From Flavobacteriales bacterium (GTDB taxonomy: Bacteria > Bacteroidota > Bacteroidia > NS11-12g > UBA9320), in assembly GCA_020635355.1 (NCBI GenBank), contig JACJZW010000001.1:186001-250000 (forward strand): DNA of 64,000 nt, written 5' to 3'. Shown piece after piece: positions 8,701-17,659 of this stretch (the stretch's first letter is position 1; every line of letters starts with the position of its first letter). A program made the translations under genes and the position numbers. The notes below the pieces were generated by a model. The model searched no databases and had not been told where the DNA came from. It saw only the letters and a program-made list of their open reading frames with translations.

Positions 8701-10044
8701 ATGAGCGAACGCCAAAACATAGAATGGAAGCAAAGCTGGCATGATGATTACCTAAAGTGGGTCTGCGGTTTTGCAAATGCCGTAGGTGGCACCATCTATA
8801 TTGGCAAAGATGATGATGGGAATGTGGTGGACCTGCCGGATGTTAAAAAACTGTTGGAGGACATTCCCAACAAAATCCGCAACTCGATGGGCATTATCTG
8901 TGATGTCAATTTGCAGGAAGAAGCGGGTAAGAAATTCATTGAACTCAATGTGCGCCCTTATACTGTTCCTGTTTCACTCAGAGGCAGATACTATTACCGG
9001 TCGGGTAGCACTAAAATGGAATTGACCGGAGTAGAGCTCAATGAGTTCTTGCTTAAAAAAGCCGGCAAAACCTGGGATGACGTAATTGAAGAAGGAGCTT
9101 CAATTAAAGATATTGATGAGCAGAGCATTAAAAAATTCATAGAAGACAGTAAAGAACAGGGTAGATTGCCCGATACAACAGGTTTGTCTACCCTTCAAAT
9201 TCTGGATAAGCTTCGTTTGGTTGAAGATGAAAAGCTGAAACGCGCAGCCGTCATTCTTTTCGGCAAAGACCCAAATCGATTTTTCCCCAATGTCACGGTA
9301 AAAATTGGGCGTTTCGGCACGGATGGTTCGGATTTGAAATTTCAAGAAATCCTGGAGGGGAACTTGGTTCATCTGCTCAATGAAGTTCAAGTACAGCTCA
9401 ATTATAAATTTCTTACCCGACCAGTAGATTTTGCAGGTATGCACCGCATTGAAAAAGGTGAATATCCTGTAGCTGCCCTTCGGGAAATGCTGCTGAATGC
9501 CTTAGTGCATAAAACCTATATGGGTGCTGCCATTCAAATAAGGGTATTTGATAACAAGCTTTCTATTTGGAATGAGGGTCTTCTACCACAAGGTTTGGAT
9601 GTCAACAGATTGAAGGTAGATCATAATTCAAGACCTAGAAATCCCAAAATTGCTGATGCTTGTTTTAAAGCAGGATATATTGACACTTGGGGTCGGGGTA
9701 CTCTTAAAATTATCAATGCTTGTAAAGAAGCTGAGCTTCCTGAACCTGAAATTATTGAAAAAGATGGTGGTGTTCAGGTTACTATTTATAAAGTTCCTGA
9801 TGGTGGTCAAATAGGTGGTCAAATAGGTAGTCAAATAGGTGGTCAAATAGATATACTTACAGAAAGACAAAAAGATGTTTATAATCTTATTGTTGCCAAT
9901 CCTAAAGTGTCAAGAAAAGAACTTGCTGAACAACTTGGTATAAATGAATCGGCTGTTCAAAAACATTTAAAAGCTCTTACAGAAGCAAAAGTTATCGAAA
10001 GAATAGGGACAAATAAGGGTTATTGGAGAGTATTAGACAAGTGA
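8701..10044 (+). CDS. AlbA_2 (Schlafen-like) / HATPase-like / winged-helix protein
   Basis: 447 aa. The N-terminus (IEWKQSW..., then CGFANAVGGTIYIGKDDDG) is an AlbA_2 domain as in Schlafen-like and COG2865 proteins. The middle has LREMLLNALVHKTY and LSIWNEG, matching the HATPase_c_4 region of that family. The C-terminus (about 385-447) is a winged helix-turn-helix (VSRKELAEQLGINESAVQKHL). A GGQI-type repeat of four 4-residue units at 368-383 links the two parts. The stop TGA overlaps the hsdR ATG (TGATG), so translation is coupled. Codon use becomes more AT-rich after about 9540. Regulator or effector roles are both possible. Confidence 0.8.
   Translation: MSERQNIEWKQSWHDDYLKWVCGFANAVGGTIYIGKDDDGNVVDLPDVKKLLEDIPNKIRNSMGIICDVNLQEEAGKKFIELNVRPYTVPVSLRGRYYYRSGSTKMELTGVELNEFLLKKAGKTWDDVIEEGASIKDIDEQSIKKFIEDSKEQGRLPDTTGLSTLQILDKLRLVEDEKLKRAAVILFGKDPNRFFPNVTVKIGRFGTDGSDLKFQEILEGNLVHLLNEVQVQLNYKFLTRPVDFAGMHRIEKGEYPVAALREMLLNALVHKTYMGAAIQIRVFDNKLSIWNEGLLPQGLDVNRLKVDHNSRPRNPKIADACFKAGYIDTWGRGTLKIINACKEAELPEPEIIEKDGGVQVTIYKVPDGGQIGGQIGSQIGGQIDILTERQKDVYNLIVANPKVSRKELAEQLGINESAVQKHLKALTEAKVIERIGTNKGYWRVLDK
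9802..9849 (+). repeat. In-frame 12-bp tandem repeat (4 units)
   Basis: Four units of GGTGGTCAAATA, the third with one change (GGTAGTCAAATA). They encode GGQI-GGQI-GSQI-GGQI, residues 368-383 of the AlbA_2 protein, between the ATP-binding-like domain and the winged helix. Unit gain or loss would keep the frame and change only linker length. Confidence 0.9.
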
Positions 10045-13000
10045 TGAAGTTCACAGAAGCAAAATTAGAACAGGCATTTATTGAGCTTTTAGAAAATGAG
10101 GGCTATCCACATTTTGTCGGCAGCACTCTAACGCGCCAAAGTGAAGATGAAGTATTGATAGAGGAAGATTTAAAGACCTACTTGCTCACACGCTATCAAA
10201 ATGCCCAACTTACCGAAACCGAAGCTCAATCCATCATTCTGCAACTCAAATCGCTTTCTTCGGGTGACCTTTACGAAACCAACAAAAAGATAATGCGGTG
10301 GCTCTCGGATGGCTTTATCCTGAAACGAGAAGACCGCAGCCAAAAAGACATTCATATTTCGCTAATTGATTATGTGGGCTTAGACCGCCAACGCCAAAGC
10401 GAAAACCTTGACACCATTGCCGCTGAACCCAACGAACAATATCCGCCAGATACCAATATTTACAGGTTCGTTAACCAATTAGAAATTGTTGGAACTGAAA
10501 GGCGAATCCCAGACGGAATTCTCTACATCAACGGATTGCCCTTGGTGGTTTTTGAGTTCAAAACAGCCATTCAGGAAAACACCACGATTCACAATGCCTA
10601 TGTTCAGTTGACTACTCGCTACAAACGAGACATTCCTGAACTTTTTAAATACAATGCGTTTTGCATCATAAGTGACGGGGTGAATAACAAGGCAGGTTCA
10701 TTCTTTGCCCCTTACGAGTTTTACTACGCTTGGCGGAGAATTGCAGGTTTGGCAAAAGATGTGGACGGCATAGACAGTATGTTCACTTTGGTTCAGGGAA
10801 TGCTGCATAAAAACCGTTTGCGAGACATCGTTCAGAACTTCATCTACATTCCCGATTCATCTAAGAAGGATGAGAAAATTGTTTGCCGTTACCCACAGTA
10901 TTACGCTGCTCGAATTTTGTACGAAAACATCAAGAAAGCCGAAAAACCAGAAGGAGACGGAAAAGGCGGAACCTACTTTGGAGCCACAGGAAGCGGGAAG
11001 AGCTTTACAATGCTTTATCTCAGCCGCTTGTTGATGAAAAGCAGGCATTTTGAAAGTCCGACCATTGTACTCATCACCGACCGAACAGATTTGGACGACC
11101 AACTTTCAGGGCAATTTACCAATGCGAAACAGTTCATAGGAGATAATATTATTGAAAGTGTTGAAAGCAGGACGGATTTACGAGAAAAGCTACAAGGCAG
11201 ACAAAGCGGTGGTGTGTTTTTGACCACCATTCACAAATTCACAGAAGACACCGAACTGCTGACCGAGCGAAGCAATGTAATTTGTATTTCTGACGAAGCA
11301 CACCGAAGCCAAACTAATCTTGACCAAAAAGTAAAAGTCACCAAAGATGGCGTGAAAAAGACCTTTGGTTTTGCAAAATACCTGCACGACTCTTTACCTA
11401 ATGCAACTTTTGTTGGCTTTACAGGCACACCAATTGATGCCACTTTAGACGTTTTCGGAAAAGTGATTGATGCCTACACAATGACGGAATCTGTTCGGGA
11501 TGAAATCACGGTGCGAATTGTGTATGAAGGCAGAGCCGCCAAAGTTGCTTTACGAAATGGCGAGCTTGAAAAAATTGAACAGTATTACGAAGAAGCAGCC
11601 GAAGCAGGAGCAAATGAATATCAGATAGAAGAAAGCAAGAAGGCAACAGCCACGATGAACGCCATTTTAGGCGACCCAGACCGCTTGAAAGCCGTTGCAG
11701 AAGATTTTGTAAACCACTACGAAAGCCGTGTAAATGAAGGTGCCACGGTAAAAGGCAAGGCAATGTTTGTGTGCAGCAGCCGTGAAATCGGTTATGAGTT
11801 TTACAAGAATGTGATTGCACTTCGTCCTGAATGGGCAGAAGTGAAAGTTGCCGAAGAAGGGGCTGTGCCAACGGACAAGGAGAAAAGGGAAATCAAGCCA
11901 ATGGAACGTATCAAAATGATAATGACCAGAGGCAAAGACGACCCTAAAGAAATGTTCGACTCGCTCGGCACAAAAGAGTATCGCAAAGAACTAGACCGCC
12001 AATTCAAGAACGAAAAATCAAACTTCAAAATCGCCATTGTGGTCGATATGTGGCTCACAGGTTTTGACGTGCCTTTCTTGGATTCAATCTACATCGACAA
12101 ACCAATCAGACAACACAACCTTATTCAGACGATTTCAAGAGTCAATAGAAAATTCAAAGGCAAGAACAAAGGCTTGGTAGTGGATTACATTGGCATTAAG
12201 AAACAAATGAATCTAGCCCTTGCCAAATACAATAAAGGCGAAAGTGAAAACTTTGAAGACATCCAGGAATCCTTGATTGTCGTTCGAAATCATTTAGACC
12301 TATTAGCAAAGATTTTCAACAAGTTTGACAGTTCGGGATATTTTGACGGAACAGCACTTCAGCAATTGAATACGCTGAATATGGCCGCCGAATATGTTCA
12401 GTTGACCAAAGAATTGGAAACCCGATATATGGGCTTGGTAAAACGTCTGAAAGCAGCCTATGATATTTGTGCAGGTAGTGAGCATTTAACCCAAATTGAA
12501 AGAGATTATACTCACTTCTATTTAGCCGTTCGGTCTATTGTTTTCAAACTCACCAAGGGCAATGCGCCAGACACAGCTCAAATGAATGCAAAGGTGCGAG
12601 AAATGATAAAAGACGCTTTGCAAAGTGATGGTGTAGAGGAAATCTTCAAACTTGGAGACGAGCAAGAAACCGAACAGGACATTTTTGATGAAGACTATCT
12701 TGCTAAAATTGACAAAATCAAACTACCTAACACAAAAATTAAACTGCTTCAACAACTCTTAGCCAAAGCCATTGGCGAAATGAAGAAGGTGAACAAGGTG
12801 AAAGGCATTGACTTTAGCAAGAAGATGCAATCCTTGGTTGAGAAGTACAACGAACGGAAAGAAGATGATGTACTGCGGAGTGAGGTCTACGAAGAAATGG
12901 CTGAACACTTGACCAACTTGATTTGGGAAGTGCAAAAAGAATTTTCAGCAGGTGACGTACTCGGAATTGACTTTGAAGAAAAAGCCTTTTACGACATTCT

Positions 13001-13277
13001 CAAAGACCTGTGCATCAAATACGACTTCAAATACCCAGAAGATAAACTGATACAACTATCTAAAGCGGTGAAGGACTTGGTGGACTCGCAAGCCAAATAT
13101 CCTGATTGGAGTAGACGAGAAGACATAAAATCTGCACTAAAAGTTGGACTTATTCTCCTATTGGACCAGCACGGTTATCCGCCCGTTGAGCGCGATGAGG
13201 TGTATGTGGAGATCTTTGAACAGGCTGAGAATTTCAAAAAGAACAAACCATTAAATAATACCAACGCTCACTACTAA
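10044..13277 (+). CDS. hsdR: Type I restriction-modification system, endonuclease/translocase subunit
   Basis: The motor and nuclease subunit of the type I enzyme, 1077 aa. The N-terminal PD-(D/E)XK nuclease is visible as PDGILY...VVFEFKTA at ~155-175. The SF2 helicase core follows: Walker A GATGSGKS at ~312, DEAH box (ISDEAHRSQ) at ~415, motif III GFTGTPID, and motif VI QTISRVNRKFKGK. The C-terminal region is the helical domain that contacts HsdM. I place the start at the ATG at 10044, which overlaps the preceding stop; a TTG further upstream is less likely. Last gene of the island; the next gene is convergent. Confidence 0.96.
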   Translation: MKFTEAKLEQAFIELLENEGYPHFVGSTLTRQSEDEVLIEEDLKTYLLTRYQNAQLTETEAQSIILQLKSLSSGDLYETNKKIMRWLSDGFILKREDRSQKDIHISLIDYVGLDRQRQSENLDTIAAEPNEQYPPDTNIYRFVNQLEIVGTERRIPDGILYINGLPLVVFEFKTAIQENTTIHNAYVQLTTRYKRDIPELFKYNAFCIISDGVNNKAGSFFAPYEFYYAWRRIAGLAKDVDGIDSMFTLVQGMLHKNRLRDIVQNFIYIPDSSKKDEKIVCRYPQYYAARILYENIKKAEKPEGDGKGGTYFGATGSGKSFTMLYLSRLLMKSRHFESPTIVLITDRTDLDDQLSGQFTNAKQFIGDNIIESVESRTDLREKLQGRQSGGVFLTTIHKFTEDTELLTERSNVICISDEAHRSQTNLDQKVKVTKDGVKKTFGFAKYLHDSLPNATFVGFTGTPIDATLDVFGKVIDAYTMTESVRDEITVRIVYEGRAAKVALRNGELEKIEQYYEEAAEAGANEYQIEESKKATATMNAILGDPDRLKAVAEDFVNHYESRVNEGATVKGKAMFVCSSREIGYEFYKNVIALRPEWAEVKVAEEGAVPTDKEKREIKPMERIKMIMTRGKDDPKEMFDSLGTKEYRKELDRQFKNEKSNFKIAIVVDMWLTGFDVPFLDSIYIDKPIRQHNLIQTISRVNRKFKGKNKGLVVDYIGIKKQMNLALAKYNKGESENFEDIQESLIVVRNHLDLLAKIFNKFDSSGYFDGTALQQLNTLNMAAEYVQLTKELETRYMGLVKRLKAAYDICAGSEHLTQIERDYTHFYLAVRSIVFKLTKGNAPDTAQMNAKVREMIKDALQSDGVEEIFKLGDEQETEQDIFDEDYLAKIDKIKLPNTKIKLLQQLLAKAIGEMKKVNKVKGIDFSKKMQSLVEKYNERKEDDVLRSEVYEEMAEHLTNLIWEVQKEFSAGDVLGIDFEEKAFYDILKDLCIKYDFKYPEDKLIQLSKAVKDLVDSQAKYPDWSRREDIKSALKVGLILLLDQHGYPPVERDEVYVEIFEQAENFKKNKPLNNTNAHY

Positions 13278-13429
13278 TACCCATTGTCAAGCGGCTAAAA
13301 TCACTAACCAAACCTTATTGTAGAGGAATTCTTTTTTTAGTACGAATAATGAAGGTATAAAACAATGTGTCATAAAATTCCCCTGGGTGATGTTCAACCC
13401 ATTCTGGGATCATCAATACCTTTTAGTGC

Positions 13430-15085
13430 TCACCCCAACTCCAACCCATGCTTCCGGGCCGTGTCCTTGGCAATGTCGTAACCCGCGTCGGCGTGGCGGA
13501 TAACACCCATGGCCGGGTCGTTGTGGAGCACACGTTGAAGGCGTTCGTGGGCATCGGCTGAGCCGTCGGCTACAATCACCATCCCGGCATGTAAGCTGTA
13601 GCCCATACCCACACCGCCGCCATGGTGGAAGGACACCCAACTGGCGCCGCCAGCCGTGTTGATCAGAGCATTTAGAATCGGCCAATCGGCCACCGCATCA
13701 CTGCCGTCCATCATGGCTTCCGTCTCCCGGTTTGGCGAGGCAACAGAACCGGTGTCCAGGTGGTCTCGTCCAATTACGATAGGAGCGGAAACCTCGCCGT
13801 TCTTTACCATTTCGTTGAAGGCCAGGGCCGCCTGTTCGCGTTCGCCCATCTTCAACCAGCAAATGCGCGAGGGCAGTCCCTGAAAGGCAATTTTCTCCTT
13901 GGCCATCTTCAACCAGCGCAGCAATCCCTCGTTATTGGGGAATAACTCCATCAACTTCTGATCGAGTTTATGGATATCGTTTTCATCGCCGCTCAAAGCC
14001 ACAAAGCGGAAGGGGCCGCTTCCCTCGCAGAAGAGGGGGCGGATATAAGCCGGAACAAAGCCGGGGAAATCAAATGCATTGTCGACGCCCTGAGTGAGGG
14101 CCTGACCGCGAATATTATTGCCGTAGTCAAAGGTGATGGCACCTCGTTTTTGCAGATCCAACATCAAGCGGACATGCGTGGCCATCGAAGCCAGCGAATC
14201 TTTTCGATACGTCTCCGGATCGCGCTCCCGCAGGGCATTGGCCTCATCTACCGACAAACCATCCGGGAAGTAGCCTACCAATTCGTCATGCGCCGAGGTC
14301 TGGTCCGTTAAGGTGTCTGGGGTAATGTTGCGCTCCAGCAATCGGCGCAGCAAGTCAATCGCATTTCCCACATAGCCTATGGAAATGGCCGCACCATCGG
14401 CTTTAGCCTGAACCGCCCAATCGATGGCCTCGTCCAAATCCTCCGACATCTTGTCCAAATACCGGGTTTCCAATCGCTTTTCAACCCGCCACTTTTCCAT
14501 TTCGGCTGCCAGACAAACGCCCTCGTTCATGGTGATGGCCAGCGGCTGTGCGCCACCCATGCCGCCCAAACCAGCCGTCACGTTCAGCGTGCCTTTCAAG
14601 CTGCCGTTGTAATGCTTTCGGGCCAACGATAAATACGTCTCATATGTGCCCTGAACGATGCCCTGCGATCCGATGTAAATCCAGGAACCGGCCGTCATCT
14701 GGCCATACATCATCAGACCCTTTTTCTCCAATTCATTGAAGTGATCCCAGTTTGCCCAATGACCAACCAGGTTGGAATTGGCAATGAGAACACGTGGTGC
14801 ATTTTTATGCGATCGCAAAACACCCACCGGCTTACCGGATTGAACCATCAAGGTTTCATCCTCTTCCAGATTCCGTAAAGCCTTCAGAATAAGATCAAAA
14901 CTTTCCCAGTTTCGGGCTGCCTTTCCTCTGCCGCCGTAAACAATCAAATCCTCGGGTCGTTCAGCCACATCCGGATCCAGGTTGTTCTGAATCATTCGGT
15001 ACGCCGCTTCCTGTACCCAACCCTTACAATGTAATTCCGTTCCGCGAGGTGCACGAATGGTTCGTGCGGTGTCTTTTGTCTGCAT
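13430..15085 (-). CDS. hutU: Urocanate hydratase
   Basis: Converts urocanate to imidazolonepropionate with tightly bound NAD+, the second step of histidine breakdown. The ~551-aa protein matches the family length. It shows the dinucleotide-binding stretch GLGGMGGAQP, the conserved SGKPVGVLRSH region, and GLPSRICWLKMGER with the active-site Cys near residue 405. A GTG five codons upstream overlaps the -7 box TAATTTTG (15107-15100), so the ATG at 15085 is preferred. No other hut genes are in the window. It is divergent from the nitronate monooxygenase-like gene. Confidence 0.96.
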   Translation of the reverse strand: MQTKDTARTIRAPRGTELHCKGWVQEAAYRMIQNNLDPDVAERPEDLIVYGGRGKAARNWESFDLILKALRNLEEDETLMVQSGKPVGVLRSHKNAPRVLIANSNLVGHWANWDHFNELEKKGLMMYGQMTAGSWIYIGSQGIVQGTYETYLSLARKHYNGSLKGTLNVTAGLGGMGGAQPLAITMNEGVCLAAEMEKWRVEKRLETRYLDKMSEDLDEAIDWAVQAKADGAAISIGYVGNAIDLLRRLLERNITPDTLTDQTSAHDELVGYFPDGLSVDEANALRERDPETYRKDSLASMATHVRLMLDLQKRGAITFDYGNNIRGQALTQGVDNAFDFPGFVPAYIRPLFCEGSGPFRFVALSGDENDIHKLDQKLMELFPNNEGLLRWLKMAKEKIAFQGLPSRICWLKMGEREQAALAFNEMVKNGEVSAPIVIGRDHLDTGSVASPNRETEAMMDGSDAVADWPILNALINTAGGASWVSFHHGGGVGMGYSLHAGMVIVADGSADAHERLQRVLHNDPAMGVIRHADAGYDIAKDTARKHGLELG

Positions 15086-15099
15086 AGTTTTGAATGGCA

Positions 15100-15107
15100 C
15101 AAAATTA
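15100..15107 (-). promoter_or_regulatory. -7 box of hutU
   Basis: Minus-strand TAATTTTG, a perfect TAnnTTTG match, ending 14 nt before the hutU ATG at 15085. Confidence 0.55.
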
Positions 15108-15140
15108 GGAAAACCCTGTCGGGGAACACCGAGACCGATG

Positions 15141-15148
15141 TACTTTTG
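15141..15148 (+). promoter_or_regulatory. -7 box of the nitronate monooxygenase-like gene
   Basis: TACTTTTG, a perfect TAnnTTTG match, ending 6 nt before the ATG at 15155. It lies about 34 bases from the divergent hutU box. Confidence 0.55.
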
Positions 15149-15154
15149 AAGGAC

Positions 15155-16111
15155 ATGGCTGATGACCGCTTACCAACCGCGCTAACTGAATTGCTCAACA
15201 TTCGATACCCCGTGATCATGGCGCCGATGTTTTTGGTGTCTAACACTGAAATGGTGAAAAGTGCCATTGAATCGGGAATTACCGGAGCGATTCCTGCCTT
15301 GAACTATCGCACCACCGATGAATTGCGGGCGGCCATTCAGGAACTTAAGGCAACAGGCGGGTCCTTCGGAATCAACTTGATCGTGAATAAATCCAATTTC
15401 AGGTTTGAAGAACAACTCGCTGTTTGCTGTGAACTGAGGGTTGATTTTATCATCACCTCTCTGGGTAGTCCGGAGAGAACCATACAGGAAGCCCATAATG
15501 CCGGAGTCAAGGTATTTTGTGATGTAACGGATTTGAAGTATGCGCTAAAGGTGGAAGCTCTGGGGGCCGATGCACTTATAGCGGTTAATAACCTCGCTGG
15601 CGGACATGCCGGACACTTACCGCCGGAAGAACTCATTCCCGAGCTGGTAAAAAATTGTTCCATTCCGGTGGTATCGGCCGGTGGGGTTGGGAATAGGGCG
15701 GATTTAGATCGTATGCTCAATCTGGGTGCAGCTGGCGCTTCAGTTGGTAGCGTTTTTATTGCCACCAACGAGGCACCGGTAAGTGCCGAATACAAACAGG
15801 CCATCGTGGATTATGGGGCAAACGATATTGTGATGACCACCAAGCTCTCCGGCACACCGTGCACGGTGATCAATACGCCGTATGTTCAGGAAATTGGGAC
15901 GAAGCAAAATCACATCCAGCGTGTCTTGAACCGAAACAAGCGGTTAAAGAAGTGGTTCAAGGCCATTACGTTTATTAGGGGCATGCAACGATTGAGAAAC
16001 GCAGCTTTTGATGCCACCTATAAAACCGTTTGGTGTGCCGGGCCCACTATTGAGCACGTGCATGAAATCCGACCGGTGGCTGACGTGGTAAACCAATTGA
16101 TACACGTATGA
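15155..16111 (+). CDS. Nitronate monooxygenase-family flavoprotein (2-nitropropane dioxygenase-like)
   Basis: An FMN-dependent TIM-barrel protein of 318 aa. It shows the family's glycine-rich FMN-binding pattern: NNLAGGHAGH near residue 150 with the conserved His, VVSAGGVGNRADLDRMLNLGAAGASVGS, and an N-terminal RYPVIMAPMF strand. Members oxidise nitronates or act as enoyl reductases; the substrate is not evident. The start is the ATG at 15155 rather than a TTG that lies within the -7 box. It overlaps the DUF4442 gene by 4 nt, which suggests a two-gene operon possibly tied to acyl-chain metabolism. Confidence 0.88.
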   Translation: MADDRLPTALTELLNIRYPVIMAPMFLVSNTEMVKSAIESGITGAIPALNYRTTDELRAAIQELKATGGSFGINLIVNKSNFRFEEQLAVCCELRVDFIITSLGSPERTIQEAHNAGVKVFCDVTDLKYALKVEALGADALIAVNNLAGGHAGHLPPEELIPELVKNCSIPVVSAGGVGNRADLDRMLNLGAAGASVGSVFIATNEAPVSAEYKQAIVDYGANDIVMTTKLSGTPCTVINTPYVQEIGTKQNHIQRVLNRNKRLKKWFKAITFIRGMQRLRNAAFDATYKTVWCAGPTIEHVHEIRPVADVVNQLIHV

Positions 16112-16572
16112 TGAGCTCCATTCGATACTACAAGGGACAGTTATTCCTTATGGGAATATTAAAGATTCGCATGGTGGGATTTGTCCGACCGCGCTTGCTT
16201 GAACTGAATTCCGAACGCTGCAGGGTCCGAATTCCATTGAGACGCCGAACACGCAATCATGTGGGGTCCATGTATCTCGGAGCCTTTGCCGTTGGGGCTG
16301 ATTTAGCATCCGGATATTTGGCGTATTTCCTCGCCAAGGAATCTCGCTTAAGTGCGATGCCGGTGTTTAAATCGATGAAGGCTGAATACCATCGAAGAGC
16401 CGAGTCGGCTGTCATTTTTACCTGTGCCGATGGCGCCCTGATCCAGGACATGATTGAAAACAGCCGCATCAGTGGCGAACGGGAAAATCGTGTTGTAACT
16501 GTTCTGGCAACATGCGAGAACGAGGAAGTAGCCCGCTTCGAGATGGAAGTTTCAGTGAAGATCAGGAAGTAG
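16108..16572 (+). CDS. DUF4442 hotdog-fold protein, thioesterase-like
   Basis: 154 aa. The pattern NHVGSMYLGAFAVGADLASGYLAYFLA resembles the central helix of hotdog thioesterases in the DUF4442 family, followed by beta strands (VFKSMKAEYHRRAESAVIFTCADG) typical of the fold. It overlaps the upstream flavoprotein stop (ATGA) and is probably co-translated. Family members are considered acyl-CoA thioesterase-like, but few have known substrates. Two adjacent ATGs at 16108 and 16111 are both possible starts. Confidence 0.75.
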   Translation: MMSSIRYYKGQLFLMGILKIRMVGFVRPRLLELNSERCRVRIPLRRRTRNHVGSMYLGAFAVGADLASGYLAYFLAKESRLSAMPVFKSMKAEYHRRAESAVIFTCADGALIQDMIENSRISGERENRVVTVLATCENEEVARFEMEVSVKIRK

Positions 16573-16710
16573 GGATGAGGAATGAGGAATGGGGGATGAG
16601 GTCTCCTTCGCTGAAGCTACGGAGTCTGAAGTGAGTTTAAACAACCAACGAGTTCTGTGGCTTTGCGATCCCCGTAAGGGGACTGCGAACGCACCGCAGG
16701 TGCCCGTGAT

Positions 16711-16810
16711 CAGTTCCCACATGAAGATGGTTGATGATTGAGGATCACGATACTTAAGGTGTCGATCTGTGAAAAAGAAATCAACCGCCGGAAACTGCTT
16801 TGCGTTAAAA
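16711..16810 (+). repeat. Structured ~100-nt element, copy A1
   Basis: Begins CAGTTCCC and ends GGAAACTGCTTTGCGTTAAAA, so its ends can pair with one mismatch. Inside are TGATGATTGA and the hairpin CGATAC-TTAA-G-GTGTCG, which needs one T:G pair. Related to copies at 17018, 20614, 20848 and 41529. Confidence 0.65.
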
Positions 16811-16877
16811 TAGGGATGAGGAATGGGGGATGGGGGACGCGATAGAAGCGTGGTATTCCGGATATACTTATGGAAAC

Positions 16878-16937
16878 CGTCATTGCGAGCGCCTGCGCTA
16901 AGGCTACTGCGGTGGAGCAGCGCAGCGTGGCAATCTT
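16878..16937 (+). repeat. REP-like palindromic block, copy D1
   Basis: Starts GTCATTGCGAGCGCC and ends GCGTGGCAATCTT, with a GC-rich palindromic middle (CTACTGCGGTGGAGCAGCGC). This layout resembles the 'CATTGCGAG...GCAATCT' REP-like sequences common in many bacteria. An inverted relative is at 41271-41338. Confidence 0.6.
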
Positions 16938-17017
16938 AATGTCTTAAACGTGACCATGTTGATAGGCTCTGCGCATCCGCGAAGCGGATCCTTGGCGAAG
17001 CGAAGCGTCTCTGCGAG

Positions 17018-17115
17018 CAGTTCCCAATAAAGAATGTTGATGATTGAATATCACGATACTTAAGGTGTCGATCTGTGAAAAAGGAACCAACCCAAGGAAC
17101 TGCTTTGCGTTAAAA
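17018..17115 (+). repeat. Structured ~100-nt element, copy A2
   Basis: CAGTTCC at the left pairs perfectly with GGAACTG at 17096-17102, followed by CTTTGCGTTAAAA. The internal hairpin is at 17054-17070. It is nearly identical to A1 over the central part (TGATGATTGA, ACTTAAGGTGTCGATCTGTG). Confidence 0.7.
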
Positions 17116-17284
17116 TAGGAATGAGGAATGAGGAATGGGGGATGGGGTCTCCTTCGCTGAAGCTACGGAGACCGAAGGGGGTTAAATCAACCAACTAGTT
17201 GTGTGGCTTTGCGTTAAAATGTACCAAGTGCCTGTCGATGCCTGAAATAGATTGACCGTTTTAGAGATTGGAAAATCGACTAAA

Positions 17285-17551
17285 ATGAGCAAATACAGTA
17301 AACAATTTAGGATGACCACTGAGGAGCGTCAACGTCGGACGTTCAGTGAAGAGTTAAAGCGAAAACTGGTCAGGGAGATTCAGGAAAAGCGCACGACGAT
17401 ATCCCAGGTATGCAGAGCACACGAGGTTACTGACAAATCGGTATATCGCTGGATTGAGCTATATTCACAAAAGGCAAAACCCTCAAGAACAATCGTGGAA
17501 TCAAAGAGTGATACATCCAAAATACTTGCTTCAAAAGCGGATCGAACTTGA
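17285..17551 (+). pseudogene. IS3-family orfA (helix-turn-helix subunit), remnant of an inactive IS
   Basis: 88 aa starting at the ATG at 17285. RRTFSEELKRKLVREIQ, then ISQVCRAHEVTDKSVYRWIELY, is the HTH_Tnp_1 DNA-binding domain typical of IS3 orfA. The frame itself is intact, but the partner orfB is broken, so no active transposase can be made. The usual orfA-orfB frameshift window is not recognisable after 17551. Confidence 0.7.
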
Positions 17552-17659
17552 GGACTGGTTGGTCAAAACAGATCATGATCGACTTAAAGACAAATGATTG
17601 ATTTAGGAAGATATCAGGTTGATATCAAAAAAATTTGGAACCGAACCATGATCTACTTT

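Larger units (their letters stand above)
16573..17251. other. Repeat mosaic between DUF4442 gene and IS remnant
   Basis: No gene seen in 679 bases. The region is built from short dispersed repeats: runs of ATGAGGAATGGGGG-like words (16573-16606, 16812-16838, 17115-17145), two copies of the ~100-nt structured element (16711-16810 and 17018-17115), a REP-like palindromic block (16878-16937), and small CCCC/GGGG or ATCCG/CGGAT hairpins just before each structured element. Confidence 0.75.
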
